From contig DEHV01000080.1 in the NCBI GenBank assembly GCA_002352105.1, forward strand, positions 36,273 to 100,272: 64,000 nucleotides of DNA, given 5' to 3'. This document shows, in pieces, positions 49,713 to 58,653 of this stretch. A model generated the notes under the pieces. The model ran no database searches, was not told the DNA's origin, and saw nothing but the letters and a program-made list of their open reading frames with translations. Origin of the DNA: Chitinophagaceae bacterium UBA2791 (GTDB lineage: Bacteria; Bacteroidota; Bacteroidia; Chitinophagales; Chitinophagaceae). The translations under genes were made by a program, and so were the position numbers. The stretch's first letter is position 1, and each line of letters begins with the position of its first letter.

Positions 49713-52634
49713 CTACCCCATAAGTTCAGGCTTTAAAAAACGCGCGGTGTGGCTTTCTTTAACGGTTACTATTTCTTCAGGCGTTCCTTCAAACAAGACC
49801 CTTCCTCCCCCATCTCCGCCTTCCGGGCCCATATCTATGATATGATCGGCCATTTTGATCACATCCAGGTTATGCTCGATCACCAACACCGTATTGCCCC
49901 GGTCGACCAGCTTATTCAGCACGTTCATCAGGTGAATGATATCTGTAAAATGCAGGCCGGTCGTGGGTTCGTCGAGAATATAAAAGGTTTTACCGGTATC
50001 TTTCTTTCCCAGCTCGGTAGAGAGCTTCACGCGCTGCGCTTCCCCGCCGCTAAGGGTCACGGCAGACTGCCCCAGCGTGATATACCCTAAACCCACTTCC
50101 TGCAGTACTTTTATTTTCCGATAGATAAAGGGGACGGCAGAAAAGAACTCCACCGCTTCATCCACGGTCATGTTCAGCACATCATTGATCGATTTGCCCT
50201 TATACCGGATCTCCAGCGTTTCACGGTTGTACCGCTTACCATTGCATTTCTCGCAGTTCACATATACATCCGGCAGAAAGTTCATTTCAATCACTTTCAT
50301 CCCCGCTCCCTCGCAAACATCGCAGCGACCGCTTTTTACGTTAAAAGAAAACCTGCCGGGCGTATAACCCCTGATCTTCGCCTCGGGAACGGCGGCGAAT
50401 AAGGTCCGGATATCCGTAAAAAAACCGCAGTAGGTGGCCGGGTTGCTCCTGGGCGTTCGCCCGATGGGCGACTGGTCTATTTCTATGACCTTATCGATCA
50501 GCTCCAGCCCTTTGACCGCGCTATATTCCAGGGGCGATGTGCGGGAATGAAAGGCATGCGCGCTGAGAATGGGATACAGGGTTTCATTGATCAGGGTGGA
50601 TTTACCGCTGCCGCTGACCCCCGTGACCACGATCAGTTTTCCCAGGGGAAATTTTACGTTTAATGATTTGAGGTTATTGCCGTTCGCGCCTTTTAATTCC
50701 AATACTTTGCCATTCCCTTTTCTCCTGTCGGCGGGAACGGGAATTGATTTTTCGCCGTATAAAAACCGGATGGTCTCCGATTGATCGGCATATATGCTCC
50801 GCGGCGATCCTTCGGCAACGATGCGCCCGCCATGCTTGCCGGCGCCGGGACCGATATCTATCAAATGATCAGCCGCCATCATGATGTCCTTGTCGTGCTC
50901 CACCACCAAAACGGAATTGCCGATATCGCGGAGATGCTGCAAGGCTTTTATCAGCCTGTGGTTATCTCTTGAATGCAAGCCTATGCTGGGCTCGTCGAGA
51001 ATATAGGTGATGCCCTGGAGCTGCGATCCTATCTGCGTGGCCAGCCTGATCCGCTGCGATTCGCCGCCGCTGAGCGTCCTCGCCGAACGGTTCAGGGTAA
51101 GATAATTCAGCCCCACATCCAACAAGAACCGTATCCTTTCGCGGATCTCTTTTAATATATCTTTTGCAATGATCTGCTGTTTGGCGCTTAACCGCTCTTC
51201 CAGCCCCTCAAACCAATTCATCAGCTTGTCGAGGTTCATCTCGCTTAACTCCGAAATGTTCCGGCCGTCGATCTTAAACCAAAGGCTCTCTTTTTTCAGC
51301 CGGGCGCCACGGCACTCGGGGCAGGTCTTCAATTCCATGAACTGCTCCACCCATTCCCTCAACGAATCGTGCGTTCCTCCGGCAAACCAACGCTTAAGCT
51401 GGGGAATGATCCCTTCATATTCTTCCTTATAGATCTGGCCGCCTATCTCGCCCTCAAAGTCGCCTCCTGTTTCGGAAGGGCCGTCCTCATTTCCATAAAG
51501 AATAAGATTCATCGCTTTAGGCGAAAGATCCTTTACGGGTTTGTTGAGATCTATCTTATGCTTTTTTGCCAGCTGCTGCACCTGTTTAAAAACATAGGCT
51601 TCCCTTGCTTCGCCAAGCGGCGCAAAAGCGCCCCTGTTAATACTCAACTCACTATTAGGAATAATCGCTGATAAGCTTACCTGGTAAACAACCCCCAGGC
51701 CCTTACACGAGGGACAGGCGCCGTAGGGCGAATTAAAAGAGAAAGAGTTTGGAGAAGGCTCTTCATAACTGATCCCCGTGTCCTCGCACATCAGCTCCTT
51801 GCTGTACTGAACCGTCTTATCCGAATTGTTTACCAGCAGGAACATCAGGCCCTTGCCCGTCTGCAGGGTTTTCTGCACGCTCTGGCTTAGCCTCAGCTTC
51901 ATGTCTTCTTTCACGGGAAGGCGGTCAATGACCACTTCAATATCATGGATCTTGTACCGGTCTACCTGCATCTTCGGCATCAGGTCCCTCACTTCGCCGT
52001 CTATCCTGACTTTCAGGAATCCTTTTTTGCGGATATCTTCGAACAATTCGCGGTAATGGCCTTTTCTTCCCCTTACCAGCGGCGCCAGCAAGCTGATATT
52101 TTTGCCGGTAAATTTCTGAAAGATGTTGGCGACGATCTCCTCCTCGCTGAACTTTGTCATCTTCTTGCCGGTATGGTAGCTGTACGCTTCGCCTACCCTG
52201 GCAAACAACAAACGCAGAAAGTCATACGCTTCCGTGATCGTGCCTACGGTTGACCGCGGGTTCCTGTTGGTCGTTTTCTGTTCGATGGAAATTACCGGCG
52301 ACAGGCCGGTGATCTTGTCGACATCCGGCCTCTCCATATCTCCGATAAACTGACGGGCATAGGCGGAAAAGCTTTCCATATATCTTCGCTGACCTTCATT
52401 ATAAACGGTGTTAAACGCAAGCGAAGATTTGCCGCTGCCGCTGACGCCGGTGATCACCACCAGCTTATTCTTGGGAATGCGTATGTCTATATTTCTGAGA
52501 TTGTGCTCCCTTGCGCCAAATACCTCGATGTATTCCTGCCCCTCGGCTTCAGGCTGCCGCGCCGTTAACGCCTCATCCGATCGATCCCCGCCGGCAGGTT
52601 TTTTTTTCGCTGCCCTTTCCTTTGATTTTGCCAT
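49713..52634 (-). CDS. uvrA: Excinuclease ABC subunit A
   Basis: 973 residues, the DNA-damage sensor of nucleotide excision repair. It has two ABC ATPase modules: Walker A VVITGVSGSGKSSLAFNTVY and later VVTGVSGSGKSTLINETLYP, signatures TLSGGESQRIRLATQIGSQL and VTLSGGEAQRVKLSTELGKK, Walker B YILDEPSIGLHSRDNHRL and FYILDEPTTGLHFTD. Zinc modules are CPSCKGLG / CPECRGARL and CDVCEGAG / CEKCNGKR. A ~40-residue Lys/Glu-rich extension precedes the catalytic part. I start at 52634 (MAKSKERAAK); the open frame to 52805 is not protein-like. Confidence 0.96.
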   Translation of the reverse strand: MAKSKERAAKKKPAGGDRSDEALTARQPEAEGQEYIEVFGAREHNLRNIDIRIPKNKLVVITGVSGSGKSSLAFNTVYNEGQRRYMESFSAYARQFIGDMERPDVDKITGLSPVISIEQKTTNRNPRSTVGTITEAYDFLRLLFARVGEAYSYHTGKKMTKFSEEEIVANIFQKFTGKNISLLAPLVRGRKGHYRELFEDIRKKGFLKVRIDGEVRDLMPKMQVDRYKIHDIEVVIDRLPVKEDMKLRLSQSVQKTLQTGKGLMFLLVNNSDKTVQYSKELMCEDTGISYEEPSPNSFSFNSPYGACPSCKGLGVVYQVSLSAIIPNSELSINRGAFAPLGEAREAYVFKQVQQLAKKHKIDLNKPVKDLSPKAMNLILYGNEDGPSETGGDFEGEIGGQIYKEEYEGIIPQLKRWFAGGTHDSLREWVEQFMELKTCPECRGARLKKESLWFKIDGRNISELSEMNLDKLMNWFEGLEERLSAKQQIIAKDILKEIRERIRFLLDVGLNYLTLNRSARTLSGGESQRIRLATQIGSQLQGITYILDEPSIGLHSRDNHRLIKALQHLRDIGNSVLVVEHDKDIMMAADHLIDIGPGAGKHGGRIVAEGSPRSIYADQSETIRFLYGEKSIPVPADRRKGNGKVLELKGANGNNLKSLNVKFPLGKLIVVTGVSGSGKSTLINETLYPILSAHAFHSRTSPLEYSAVKGLELIDKVIEIDQSPIGRTPRSNPATYCGFFTDIRTLFAAVPEAKIRGYTPGRFSFNVKSGRCDVCEGAGMKVIEMNFLPDVYVNCEKCNGKRYNRETLEIRYKGKSINDVLNMTVDEAVEFFSAVPFIYRKIKVLQEVGLGYITLGQSAVTLSGGEAQRVKLSTELGKKDTGKTFYILDEPTTGLHFTDIIHLMNVLNKLVDRGNTVLVIEHNLDVIKMADHIIDMGPEGGDGGGRVLFEGTPEEIVTVKESHTARFLKPELMG

Positions 52635-52852
52635 AAATAAATTAACGAGCGCCGAATTTACGAATAAAGGCAGGTATAGCGGCATTGAACCGAAGATCGT
52701 TTCGGCGCTTGGCCAAGGCCTCCAATGGCCGAAATTGATCCAAGGCATTGCGCCAGAGACCATTTTGAAGGCGGAAACCCGGTTCCAGCCCGGCTCCTGG
52801 CGCATCCTGGCATAAGAAACCAGGAGGAACCGTTCCCATTCCGGACAAAATT

Positions 52853-52883
52853 TTTGAAATCTAAGGATACCGCTTTACATTTG
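52853..52883 (+). promoter_or_regulatory. Promoter of the SAM riboswitch / methionine-branch transcript
   Basis: TTTG (52853-52856) and TACATTTG (52876-52883) are 19 bases apart, a full consensus match. The riboswitch begins 21 bases after the -7 box. Confidence 0.7.
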
Positions 52884-52903
52884 CGGCAGTTCTTTAAATA
52901 TCT

Positions 52904-53014
52904 CTTATCAAGAAAGGCTGAGGGAAATGGCCCTGCGAAGCCTTGACAACCTGTTCTGCTCACGCCGGAATAAGGTGCCAACTCCATCCCAATGGATTAA
53001 TTGGGACAGATAAG
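52904..53014 (+). promoter_or_regulatory. SAM-I (S-box) riboswitch
   Basis: The element has the S-box consensus in order: P1 arm CTTATC, AAGAAAGGCTGAGGGA with the kink-turn, GGCCCTGCGAAGCC, the core ACAACCTG, AAGGTGCCAACTCC, the P4 hairpin around CCCAATGGATTAATTGGG, then ACAGATAAG, which closes P1. It senses S-adenosylmethionine. It lies 459 bases upstream of metY, on the same strand, behind a consensus promoter. I could not identify an obvious terminator right after it; GGTTTC-GCCT-GAAACC at 53041-53056 is the only nearby hairpin. Confidence 0.93.
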
Positions 53015-53218
53015 TCAGATAAACGCCTTTATTATTCAACGGTTTCGCCTGAAACCGGGCAGATCGTAAAAGTACTTCTGGCTATCGGAAGATTTTTGGT
53101 TCCCTTGTTTATTGCAGAACATTATTGCCTGAGCTTCGCTGTTATATTCCTTCGTGTTTGTTAAGATATTTTTAAGGCTGGTCATATTTTTTTATTTAAC
53201 CGATAGAAAATCACCGAG

Positions 53219-53258
53219 CTACCCGCTTGCAAGACGCATGGGTAGACGATTATTCGTC
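53219..53258 (+). promoter_or_regulatory. Two adjacent hairpins in the metY leader
   Basis: CTACCC / GGGTAG (53219-53245, 15-base loop) is followed at once by GACGA-TTAT-TCGTC (53245-53258). They end 15 bases before the 39-codon ORF and may control its translation or mark a processing site. Confidence 0.4.
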
Positions 53259-53272
53259 GCAAATTTTGGGAA

Positions 53273-53392
53273 ATGATGAAAAAGTCTGCTAAATTCGTAG
53301 GAATTTACCGCTTCATGAACGCAACCACTTCCACATACGGACATTCTATTGCTGAATGCGCGATGTATTGCGTTATTTGCCGCAAGGCATAG
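53273..53392 (+). CDS. Candidate 39-residue Cys-containing leader or small protein before metY
   Basis: The ORF begins MMKKSAKFVGIYRFMNATTS and ends GHSIAECAMYCVICRKA, with three Cys and four Met in 39 residues. It lies between the SAM riboswitch and metY in the same transcript, 82 bases before the metY start. The basic N-terminus is too short and polar for a signal peptide. The clustered Cys codons near the end, in front of a sulfur-assimilation gene, suggest a leader peptide that senses cysteine or methionine supply, or a small metal-binding protein. There is no family match I can name, and the 60-codon frame on the other strand is a shadow. Confidence 0.5.
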   Translation: MMKKSAKFVGIYRFMNATTSTYGHSIAECAMYCVICRKA

Positions 53393-53473
53393 ATCATTCA
53401 TATTCCCAGCAACCTACCTTAACGGTAAAATTTCTCCCCGAGAAACAAGTCAAAGAATTTTCACATTTAAAAA

Positions 53474-54790
53474 ATGCCAATTATGAGTCTTCGTTTTGAA
53501 ACGCTCCAGCAACATGCAGGTCAGCAGCCCGACCCCACCACTAAATCTCGCGCTGTTCCCATTTATCAAACTACTTCCTATGCATTCGATAATGCCGAAC
53601 ATGCCGCCAATCTCTTTGGCCTGAGGCAGTTTGGCAATATTTATACGCGTATCATGAACCCCACGTCCGACGTATTTGAACAGCGCATTGCCGCGCTGGA
53701 AGGCGGAGTGGCAGCCCTGGCAACTTCTTCGGGGCAGGCGGCCCAATTCCTGGCGCTGACCAATATTATCCAGTCGGGCGAAAACTTTGTTACTTCCTCC
53801 TTTTTATATGGAGGAACCTTTAACCAATTTAAGGTTTCCTTTAAAAGATTAGGCATCGACGCCCGTTTCGCCGACAGCGACAATCCCGAAAGCTTCGAAA
53901 AACACATTGATAAAAACACCAAGGCGATCTATCTCGAAACCATCGGCAACCCCCGGTTAAACATACCCGATTTTGAAAAGTTTGCGTCCCTGGCCAAAAA
54001 ACATGATCTGCCGCTTATCGTAGACAATACTTTTGGCGCCGGCGGATATCTTTTCCGTCCGCTCGAACACGGAGCCAATATCGTAGTTCAGGCTGCCACC
54101 AAATGGATTGGCGGGCACGGCACTACCATTGGCGGCGTGATCGTCGACGGAGGCAACTACAATTGGGGCAACGGTAAATTTCCGCAGTTCACAGAACCTT
54201 CCGAAGGATATCACGGGTTGAAATTCTGGGATGTATTCGGAGAAGGCAACCCGTTAGGACTTCCCAATATCGCTTTCGTCATACGCGCCCGGGTGGAAGG
54301 GCTCCGCGATTTCGGACCCTGCCAGTCGCCTTTCAACTCCTTTTTATTATTACAGGGGTTGGAAACCTTATCGCTCCGCGTTCAACGGCATGCAGAAAAC
54401 GCACTGGCGCTGGCTACATGGCTGGAAGCGCATCCTCATGTAGAGTTCGTGGAATATCCCGGATTAAAATCAAACAGATACTACGAGGTGGCGTCGAAGT
54501 ACTTGCGCAACGGCTTCGGCGGCGTGCTCAATTTTGGCGTTAAAGGAGGAAAGGAAAATGCGTCTAAGTTTATCAACTCGCTCCAGATGACAAGCCATCT
54601 GGCCAATGTAGGGGATACCAAAACATTAGCTATACATCCTGCTTCTACTACGCATGAGCAGCTAACCGAAGCAGAACAACAATCAGCGGGCGTTGTGCCG
54701 AATGGCGTGCGGATCAGCGTGGGTATTGAGCACATTGAAGACATCAAAGCTGATTTTGAACAGGCGTTTCAGAAAGTGTTCGCTAAATAA
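53474..54790 (+). CDS. metY: O-acetylhomoserine aminocarboxypropyltransferase (sulfhydrylase)
   Basis: 438 residues, Cys/Met-metabolism PLP family. It makes homocysteine from O-acetylhomoserine and sulfide. N-terminal FETLQQHAGQQPDPTTKSRA and VPIYQTTSYAFDNAEHAANL are typical of MetY; GNIYTRIMNPTSDVFEQRIA, ATSSGQAAQFLALTN (PLP phosphate site), LIVDNTFGAGGYLFRPLEHG and VVQAATKWIGGHGTT with the Schiff-base Lys follow. The C-terminal SIGIEHIEDI-like SVGIEHIEDIKADFEQAF is complete. It is the first gene of metY-metX-hom and lies behind a SAM riboswitch. Confidence 0.95.
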   Translation: MPIMSLRFETLQQHAGQQPDPTTKSRAVPIYQTTSYAFDNAEHAANLFGLRQFGNIYTRIMNPTSDVFEQRIAALEGGVAALATSSGQAAQFLALTNIIQSGENFVTSSFLYGGTFNQFKVSFKRLGIDARFADSDNPESFEKHIDKNTKAIYLETIGNPRLNIPDFEKFASLAKKHDLPLIVDNTFGAGGYLFRPLEHGANIVVQAATKWIGGHGTTIGGVIVDGGNYNWGNGKFPQFTEPSEGYHGLKFWDVFGEGNPLGLPNIAFVIRARVEGLRDFGPCQSPFNSFLLLQGLETLSLRVQRHAENALALATWLEAHPHVEFVEYPGLKSNRYYEVASKYLRNGFGGVLNFGVKGGKENASKFINSLQMTSHLANVGDTKTLAIHPASTTHEQLTEAEQQSAGVVPNGVRISVGIEHIEDIKADFEQAFQKVFAK

Positions 54791-54802
54791 TCAATAGCAT
54801 AA

Positions 54803-55852
54803 ATGTTGCAGATCTTTAATTATAATCATCCCTTCACCCTCGAATCGGGGCATACGCTGCCAGGCTACCGCCTCTCCTATACCACGCTGGGCAAGCTGAA
54901 TGAGAACAAGGACAATGTTGTCTGGATATTCCATGCGCTTACCGCCAACAGCAACGCAATGGAGTGGTGGCCGGGACTCGTGGGTGAAGGGAAATTATTT
55001 GATCCTTCCGCATATTTTATCATTTGCGTAAATATGCCCGGAAGCTGTTACGGAAGCATTGGCCCCCTGGAAAAAGATCCCCGCGCCGGGAAGCCCTATT
55101 ACCACAATTTTCCTTTCTTTACCACGCGGGACATGATCCGCGCTTACCAGCCGCTGAAAACATCCCTTGGCATTAATAAAATACATATCGGCATCGGCGG
55201 CTCCATGGGAGGGCAGCAGCTCCTGGAATGGGCGGTTGCCGAACCTGAATTGTTCAGCTATATCTTTCCCATTGCCACGAATGCAAAACACTCGCCCTGG
55301 GGAATCGCCTTCAATGCCTCGCAGCGTTTCTGTATTGAAAACGATCCCAGTTGGAAAAATAGAAATGAATCTGCAGGCATAGAGGGTATGAAAATAGCGC
55401 GAGGCATCGCCTTGCTTTCTTATCGCAGTTATGAGACCTACCAGGCAAGCCAGGCCGAACAGGCTGACGACAAACGCACCGCTTTCAACAGCGAATCCTA
55501 TCAACGCTACCAGGGCGAGAAACTGGCCAAAAGGTTTAACGCCTTCAGTTATTACGCCCTAAGCAAAAGCATGGATGCGCACAATATCGGAAGAGGAAGA
55601 GGCGGGGTCGAGAACGCATTGAAATCCATCAGCGCGCGGACCCTGGCCATTGGCATCACCACCGATGTGCTGTTTCCCGTATCAGAACAGGAGTTTATCG
55701 CGACGCATACGCCGGGGGGAAAATTCAATGCGATCACTTCTCCCTATGGACACGATGGATTTTTGCTTGAATATGAACAAATTGAAAACCTTATCGTTGA
55801 GTTTTTGGAAAAAGATTGTTTAACCCGGAAAAAAATGGAGACCACTCACTGA
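54803..55852 (+). CDS. metX: Homoserine O-acetyltransferase
   Basis: 349 residues, alpha/beta hydrolase fold. The nucleophile Ser is in HIGIGGSMGGQQLLEWAVAE, the oxyanion region in WIFHALTANSNAMEWWPGL, and the acid/base pair near the end in AIGITTDVLFPVSEQEFIAT and SPYGHDGFLLEY. It activates homoserine for sulfhydrylation by MetY, whose gene ends 12 bases upstream. Acetyl versus succinyl use cannot be settled by eye, but the MetY partner and phylum favour acetyl. Confidence 0.93.
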   Translation: MLQIFNYNHPFTLESGHTLPGYRLSYTTLGKLNENKDNVVWIFHALTANSNAMEWWPGLVGEGKLFDPSAYFIICVNMPGSCYGSIGPLEKDPRAGKPYYHNFPFFTTRDMIRAYQPLKTSLGINKIHIGIGGSMGGQQLLEWAVAEPELFSYIFPIATNAKHSPWGIAFNASQRFCIENDPSWKNRNESAGIEGMKIARGIALLSYRSYETYQASQAEQADDKRTAFNSESYQRYQGEKLAKRFNAFSYYALSKSMDAHNIGRGRGGVENALKSISARTLAIGITTDVLFPVSEQEFIATHTPGGKFNAITSPYGHDGFLLEYEQIENLIVEFLEKDCLTRKKMETTH

Positions 55853-55856
55853 TATC

Positions 55857-57113
55857 ATGGATGCACATAAACAATTAACCCTTGGATTATTTGGTTTTGG
55901 CGTGGTGGGAGAAGGCTTATATAAGGCTCTCCGCCTAACCCCCTCTCTGAATGCGACCATTAAAAAGATCTGTATAAAAAATCCTTCGAAACAACGAAAC
56001 GCCCCCGACGCGCTGTTCACCACGGAAAAGGACGAACTGCTCTACGATTCCGATATTAACGTGATCGTGGAAGTAATAGATGATTCGGAAGCGGCTTTCG
56101 AGATCGTGTCTATAGCCCTGAAAAACGGAAAGGCGGTAGTCAGCGCCAGCAAGAAAATGATCGCCGAACACCTGTCGGAGCTGCTGGAGCTTCAACAGAC
56201 CACGGGAGAATCCTTCCTGTACGAAGCGGCCGCCTGCGCGTCCATACCGGTTATCCGGAACCTGGAAGAATATTACGACAACGACCTGTTGCATTCGATA
56301 AAGGCTATCGTCAACGGATCCACGAATTTCATCCTCACCAAAATGTTCGAAGAAAGCCTGGACTTTAAGCAGGCCTTAATATTGGCGCAGCAACTGGGTT
56401 TTGCCGAAAGCAATCCCAGCCTGGATGTGGAAGGCTTTGACGCGGTAAACAAATGGACCTTCCTGCTCACTCATGCCTATGGCATTATCGACAACCCGAA
56501 CAATATTGTGTTTACGGGCATTCAGAATATTCAATCGAGCGACGCCGCAGTAGCCAAAGAGAAGCATTATCATATCAAGCTTGTCGCGCAGGCCCAGAAG
56601 CTAAGCAATGGCAAGGTCGCCGCCTTCGTGCTGCCGCAATTTATAAAACACGAAGATCACCTGGCTTTTGTAAGAAATGAATACAATGGCGTGGTAATAG
56701 AAAGCGGTTTTGCCGACAAACAATTCTTCTATGGCAAGGGAGCCGGCAGCTTTCCTACCGCTTCCGCCGTATTAAGCGATATTTCCGCGTTGCGTTACGG
56801 ATACCATTATGAATATAAAAAATTATATCATCATAAGCCAAACGAGCTCACGCATGATTTTTATGTCAAAGCCTATGTGAGCTTCGACGATCTCAAATAT
56901 GTTCCGCGCGAAAGTTTTGAATGGATAGAAGAATGGCATGCCGTGGAAGACCGCAAATACCTTATCGGCGTGATCCATTTTAATGAGCTGCTTACCAAAA
57001 GCTGGTGGAGGGAAAACAGGGTTTCGCTGATCCTGGCGCCGGAGCCGGTCATCGAAGACGTGGAGCTCAGGAAACTGAAAAAGAAAAGCCTGGAGCTTGC
57101 CGGCGTGATTTAA
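55857..57113 (+). CDS. Homoserine dehydrogenase (methionine branch)
   Basis: 418 residues without an aspartokinase domain. NAD(P) site: LGLFGFGVVGEGLYKALRL. Then EVIDDSEAAFEIVSIALKNG, VVSASKKMIAEHLSELLELQ, FLYEAAACASIPVIRNLEEY and the catalytic region IVNGSTNFILTKMFEE, LAQQLGFAESNPSLDVEGFD, with Asp and Lys residues of the family. The C-terminal ~100 residues are not a clear ACT domain. It starts four bases after metX, so it is the third gene of the SAM-controlled operon and would supply homoserine for methionine. A second homoserine dehydrogenase is part of the fusion protein at 59.7 kb. Confidence 0.9.
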   Translation: MDAHKQLTLGLFGFGVVGEGLYKALRLTPSLNATIKKICIKNPSKQRNAPDALFTTEKDELLYDSDINVIVEVIDDSEAAFEIVSIALKNGKAVVSASKKMIAEHLSELLELQQTTGESFLYEAAACASIPVIRNLEEYYDNDLLHSIKAIVNGSTNFILTKMFEESLDFKQALILAQQLGFAESNPSLDVEGFDAVNKWTFLLTHAYGIIDNPNNIVFTGIQNIQSSDAAVAKEKHYHIKLVAQAQKLSNGKVAAFVLPQFIKHEDHLAFVRNEYNGVVIESGFADKQFFYGKGAGSFPTASAVLSDISALRYGYHYEYKKLYHHKPNELTHDFYVKAYVSFDDLKYVPRESFEWIEEWHAVEDRKYLIGVIHFNELLTKSWWRENRVSLILAPEPVIEDVELRKLKKKSLELAGVI

Positions 57114-57141
57114 GTCTCGGAACGAACGCCCAACGAAATTG

Positions 57142-57176
57142 AAAGCCTCATAAGTTAACGCTTATGGGGCTTTTTT
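57142..57176 (+). terminator. Terminator of the metY-metX-hom operon
   Basis: AAAGCCTCATAAG / CTTATGGGGCTTT pairs over 13 positions with one G-U, has a 6-base loop, and ends in TTTTTT. It is 28 bases after the stop codon and lies between two convergent operons. Confidence 0.9.
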
Positions 57177-57253
57177 GCTGAGCAGGATCGTATTCCGCGA
57201 TTGACCGTTTGGCCCATACGCTAAGGTCAACATGCCGCCATGCTATCTGTTGC

Positions 57254-58609
57254 TTATCTCCTGAGTAAGTATTCTTTTAGCTCTTCAAAAGCGCTACCCA
57301 TCCGCAGGCTTACTTTTTCCTTATGCATAATGTCCCGGATGGCCGCAGGCATGTCCACCGGCCTGCCGGTCGCCGGCTCCACCACATCATAAAATTTGAT
57401 CGGATGGGCGGTTTCCAGGAAAATTCCATGTGGCGCATCCTTTGTTTTTATCTTGCCTTCCCCCTGCGCGCCGGCATGTTCTTTTAAGTATCGTATCAGC
57501 GCAGCATAAGCCACCGCGCCGTGGGGATCGGGAAGATAATTAAATTTCGAGTATACCTCGCTGATGATTTCACGGGTTTCATTGTCGGAGATGCTGTAGC
57601 TGCTGACCAGGTCTTTCAGCGCGCCATATTCGCTGTCGAAAAGCTCCAGCATCCGCACAAAATTACTGGGATCGCCTACATCCATTGCATTCGACAAAGT
57701 AGGCTTTGCCGGCTGAGGCTGGTATTTTCCATTGCCGAAGTATTGGGTCACGACATCATTGGCATTACAGGCGGCGATAAAATGATCAACAGGCAGGCCC
57801 GAGCGGTACGCCAGCAGGCCGGCGCAGAGATTGCCGAAATTGCCGCTGGGCGTTGATACGACCAAGGGCGGCAGGGCGCCCGATAACGTCCTGTTTTCTT
57901 TTTGCCATTGTTTCCATGCAAAAAAATAATAGAACTGCTGGGGAAGCCAGCGCGCCACGTTGATAGAATTTGCAGAGGTAAGGAACAAGGCCTTGTTCAG
58001 CTCCTCATCCATAAACGCCTGTTTCACCATGCGCTGGCAATCGTCAAAAGAACCGTCGATCTCCAGGGCATGTATATTTTTTCCTAAGGTCGTCAACTGC
58101 TTTTCCTGGACGGAGCTTACCTTGCCCGAAGGGTAAAGAATGATCACTTCAATGCCTTCCACGCCGTAGAAACCATCCGCCACTGCGCCGCCCGTATCTC
58201 CCGAGGTGGCTACCAGCACCACCGCCTTGTTCTTTTTCTCCTTAAAAAAATATCCCAGGCAGCGGCTCATGAACCTGGCGCCAACATCCTTGAAAGCAAG
58301 GGTCGGGCCGTGAAACAATTCCAACGAAAAAATATTGTCGCTTACCCTTACCAGGGGAAACTCGAAATTTATCGTTTCCCCGACAATGCGCTCCAGCTCC
58401 TTTGCAGGGATCGCATCGCCAACATAGGGGGAGATCACCCGAAGCGCTATCGCTTCCTTGCTGTACTCCCCGATGGCGTCAAAAAAAGAAGGGGGCAGCG
58501 CGGGAATGGACCGGGGAAAATACAAGCCCTTATCTGAAGCTTGACCCCTGATCGAAGCCTCCTTAAAATCCACGTCCGGGGACTGCTTATTTAAACTATA
58601 ATACTTCAT
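57254..58609 (-). CDS. thrC: Threonine synthase
   Basis: 451 residues, PLP fold-type II. MKYYSLNKQSPDVDFKEASI is the usual start; the PLP Lys is in FHGPTLAFKDVGARFMSRCL, and VATSGDTGGAVADGFYGVEG and VVSTPSGNFGNLCAGLLAYR are diagnostic. It converts O-phosphohomoserine to threonine. Last gene of the thrA-thrB-thrC order on the minus strand, 44 bases after thrB. Confidence 0.95.
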   Translation of the reverse strand: MKYYSLNKQSPDVDFKEASIRGQASDKGLYFPRSIPALPPSFFDAIGEYSKEAIALRVISPYVGDAIPAKELERIVGETINFEFPLVRVSDNIFSLELFHGPTLAFKDVGARFMSRCLGYFFKEKKNKAVVLVATSGDTGGAVADGFYGVEGIEVIILYPSGKVSSVQEKQLTTLGKNIHALEIDGSFDDCQRMVKQAFMDEELNKALFLTSANSINVARWLPQQFYYFFAWKQWQKENRTLSGALPPLVVSTPSGNFGNLCAGLLAYRSGLPVDHFIAACNANDVVTQYFGNGKYQPQPAKPTLSNAMDVGDPSNFVRMLELFDSEYGALKDLVSSYSISDNETREIISEVYSKFNYLPDPHGAVAYAALIRYLKEHAGAQGEGKIKTKDAPHGIFLETAHPIKFYDVVEPATGRPVDMPAAIRDIMHKEKVSLRMGSAFEELKEYLLRR

Positions 58610-58653
58610 TACTTGATCTTCTTGCTTTAGTCGTTGCGTTGCCGCTTCAACGG

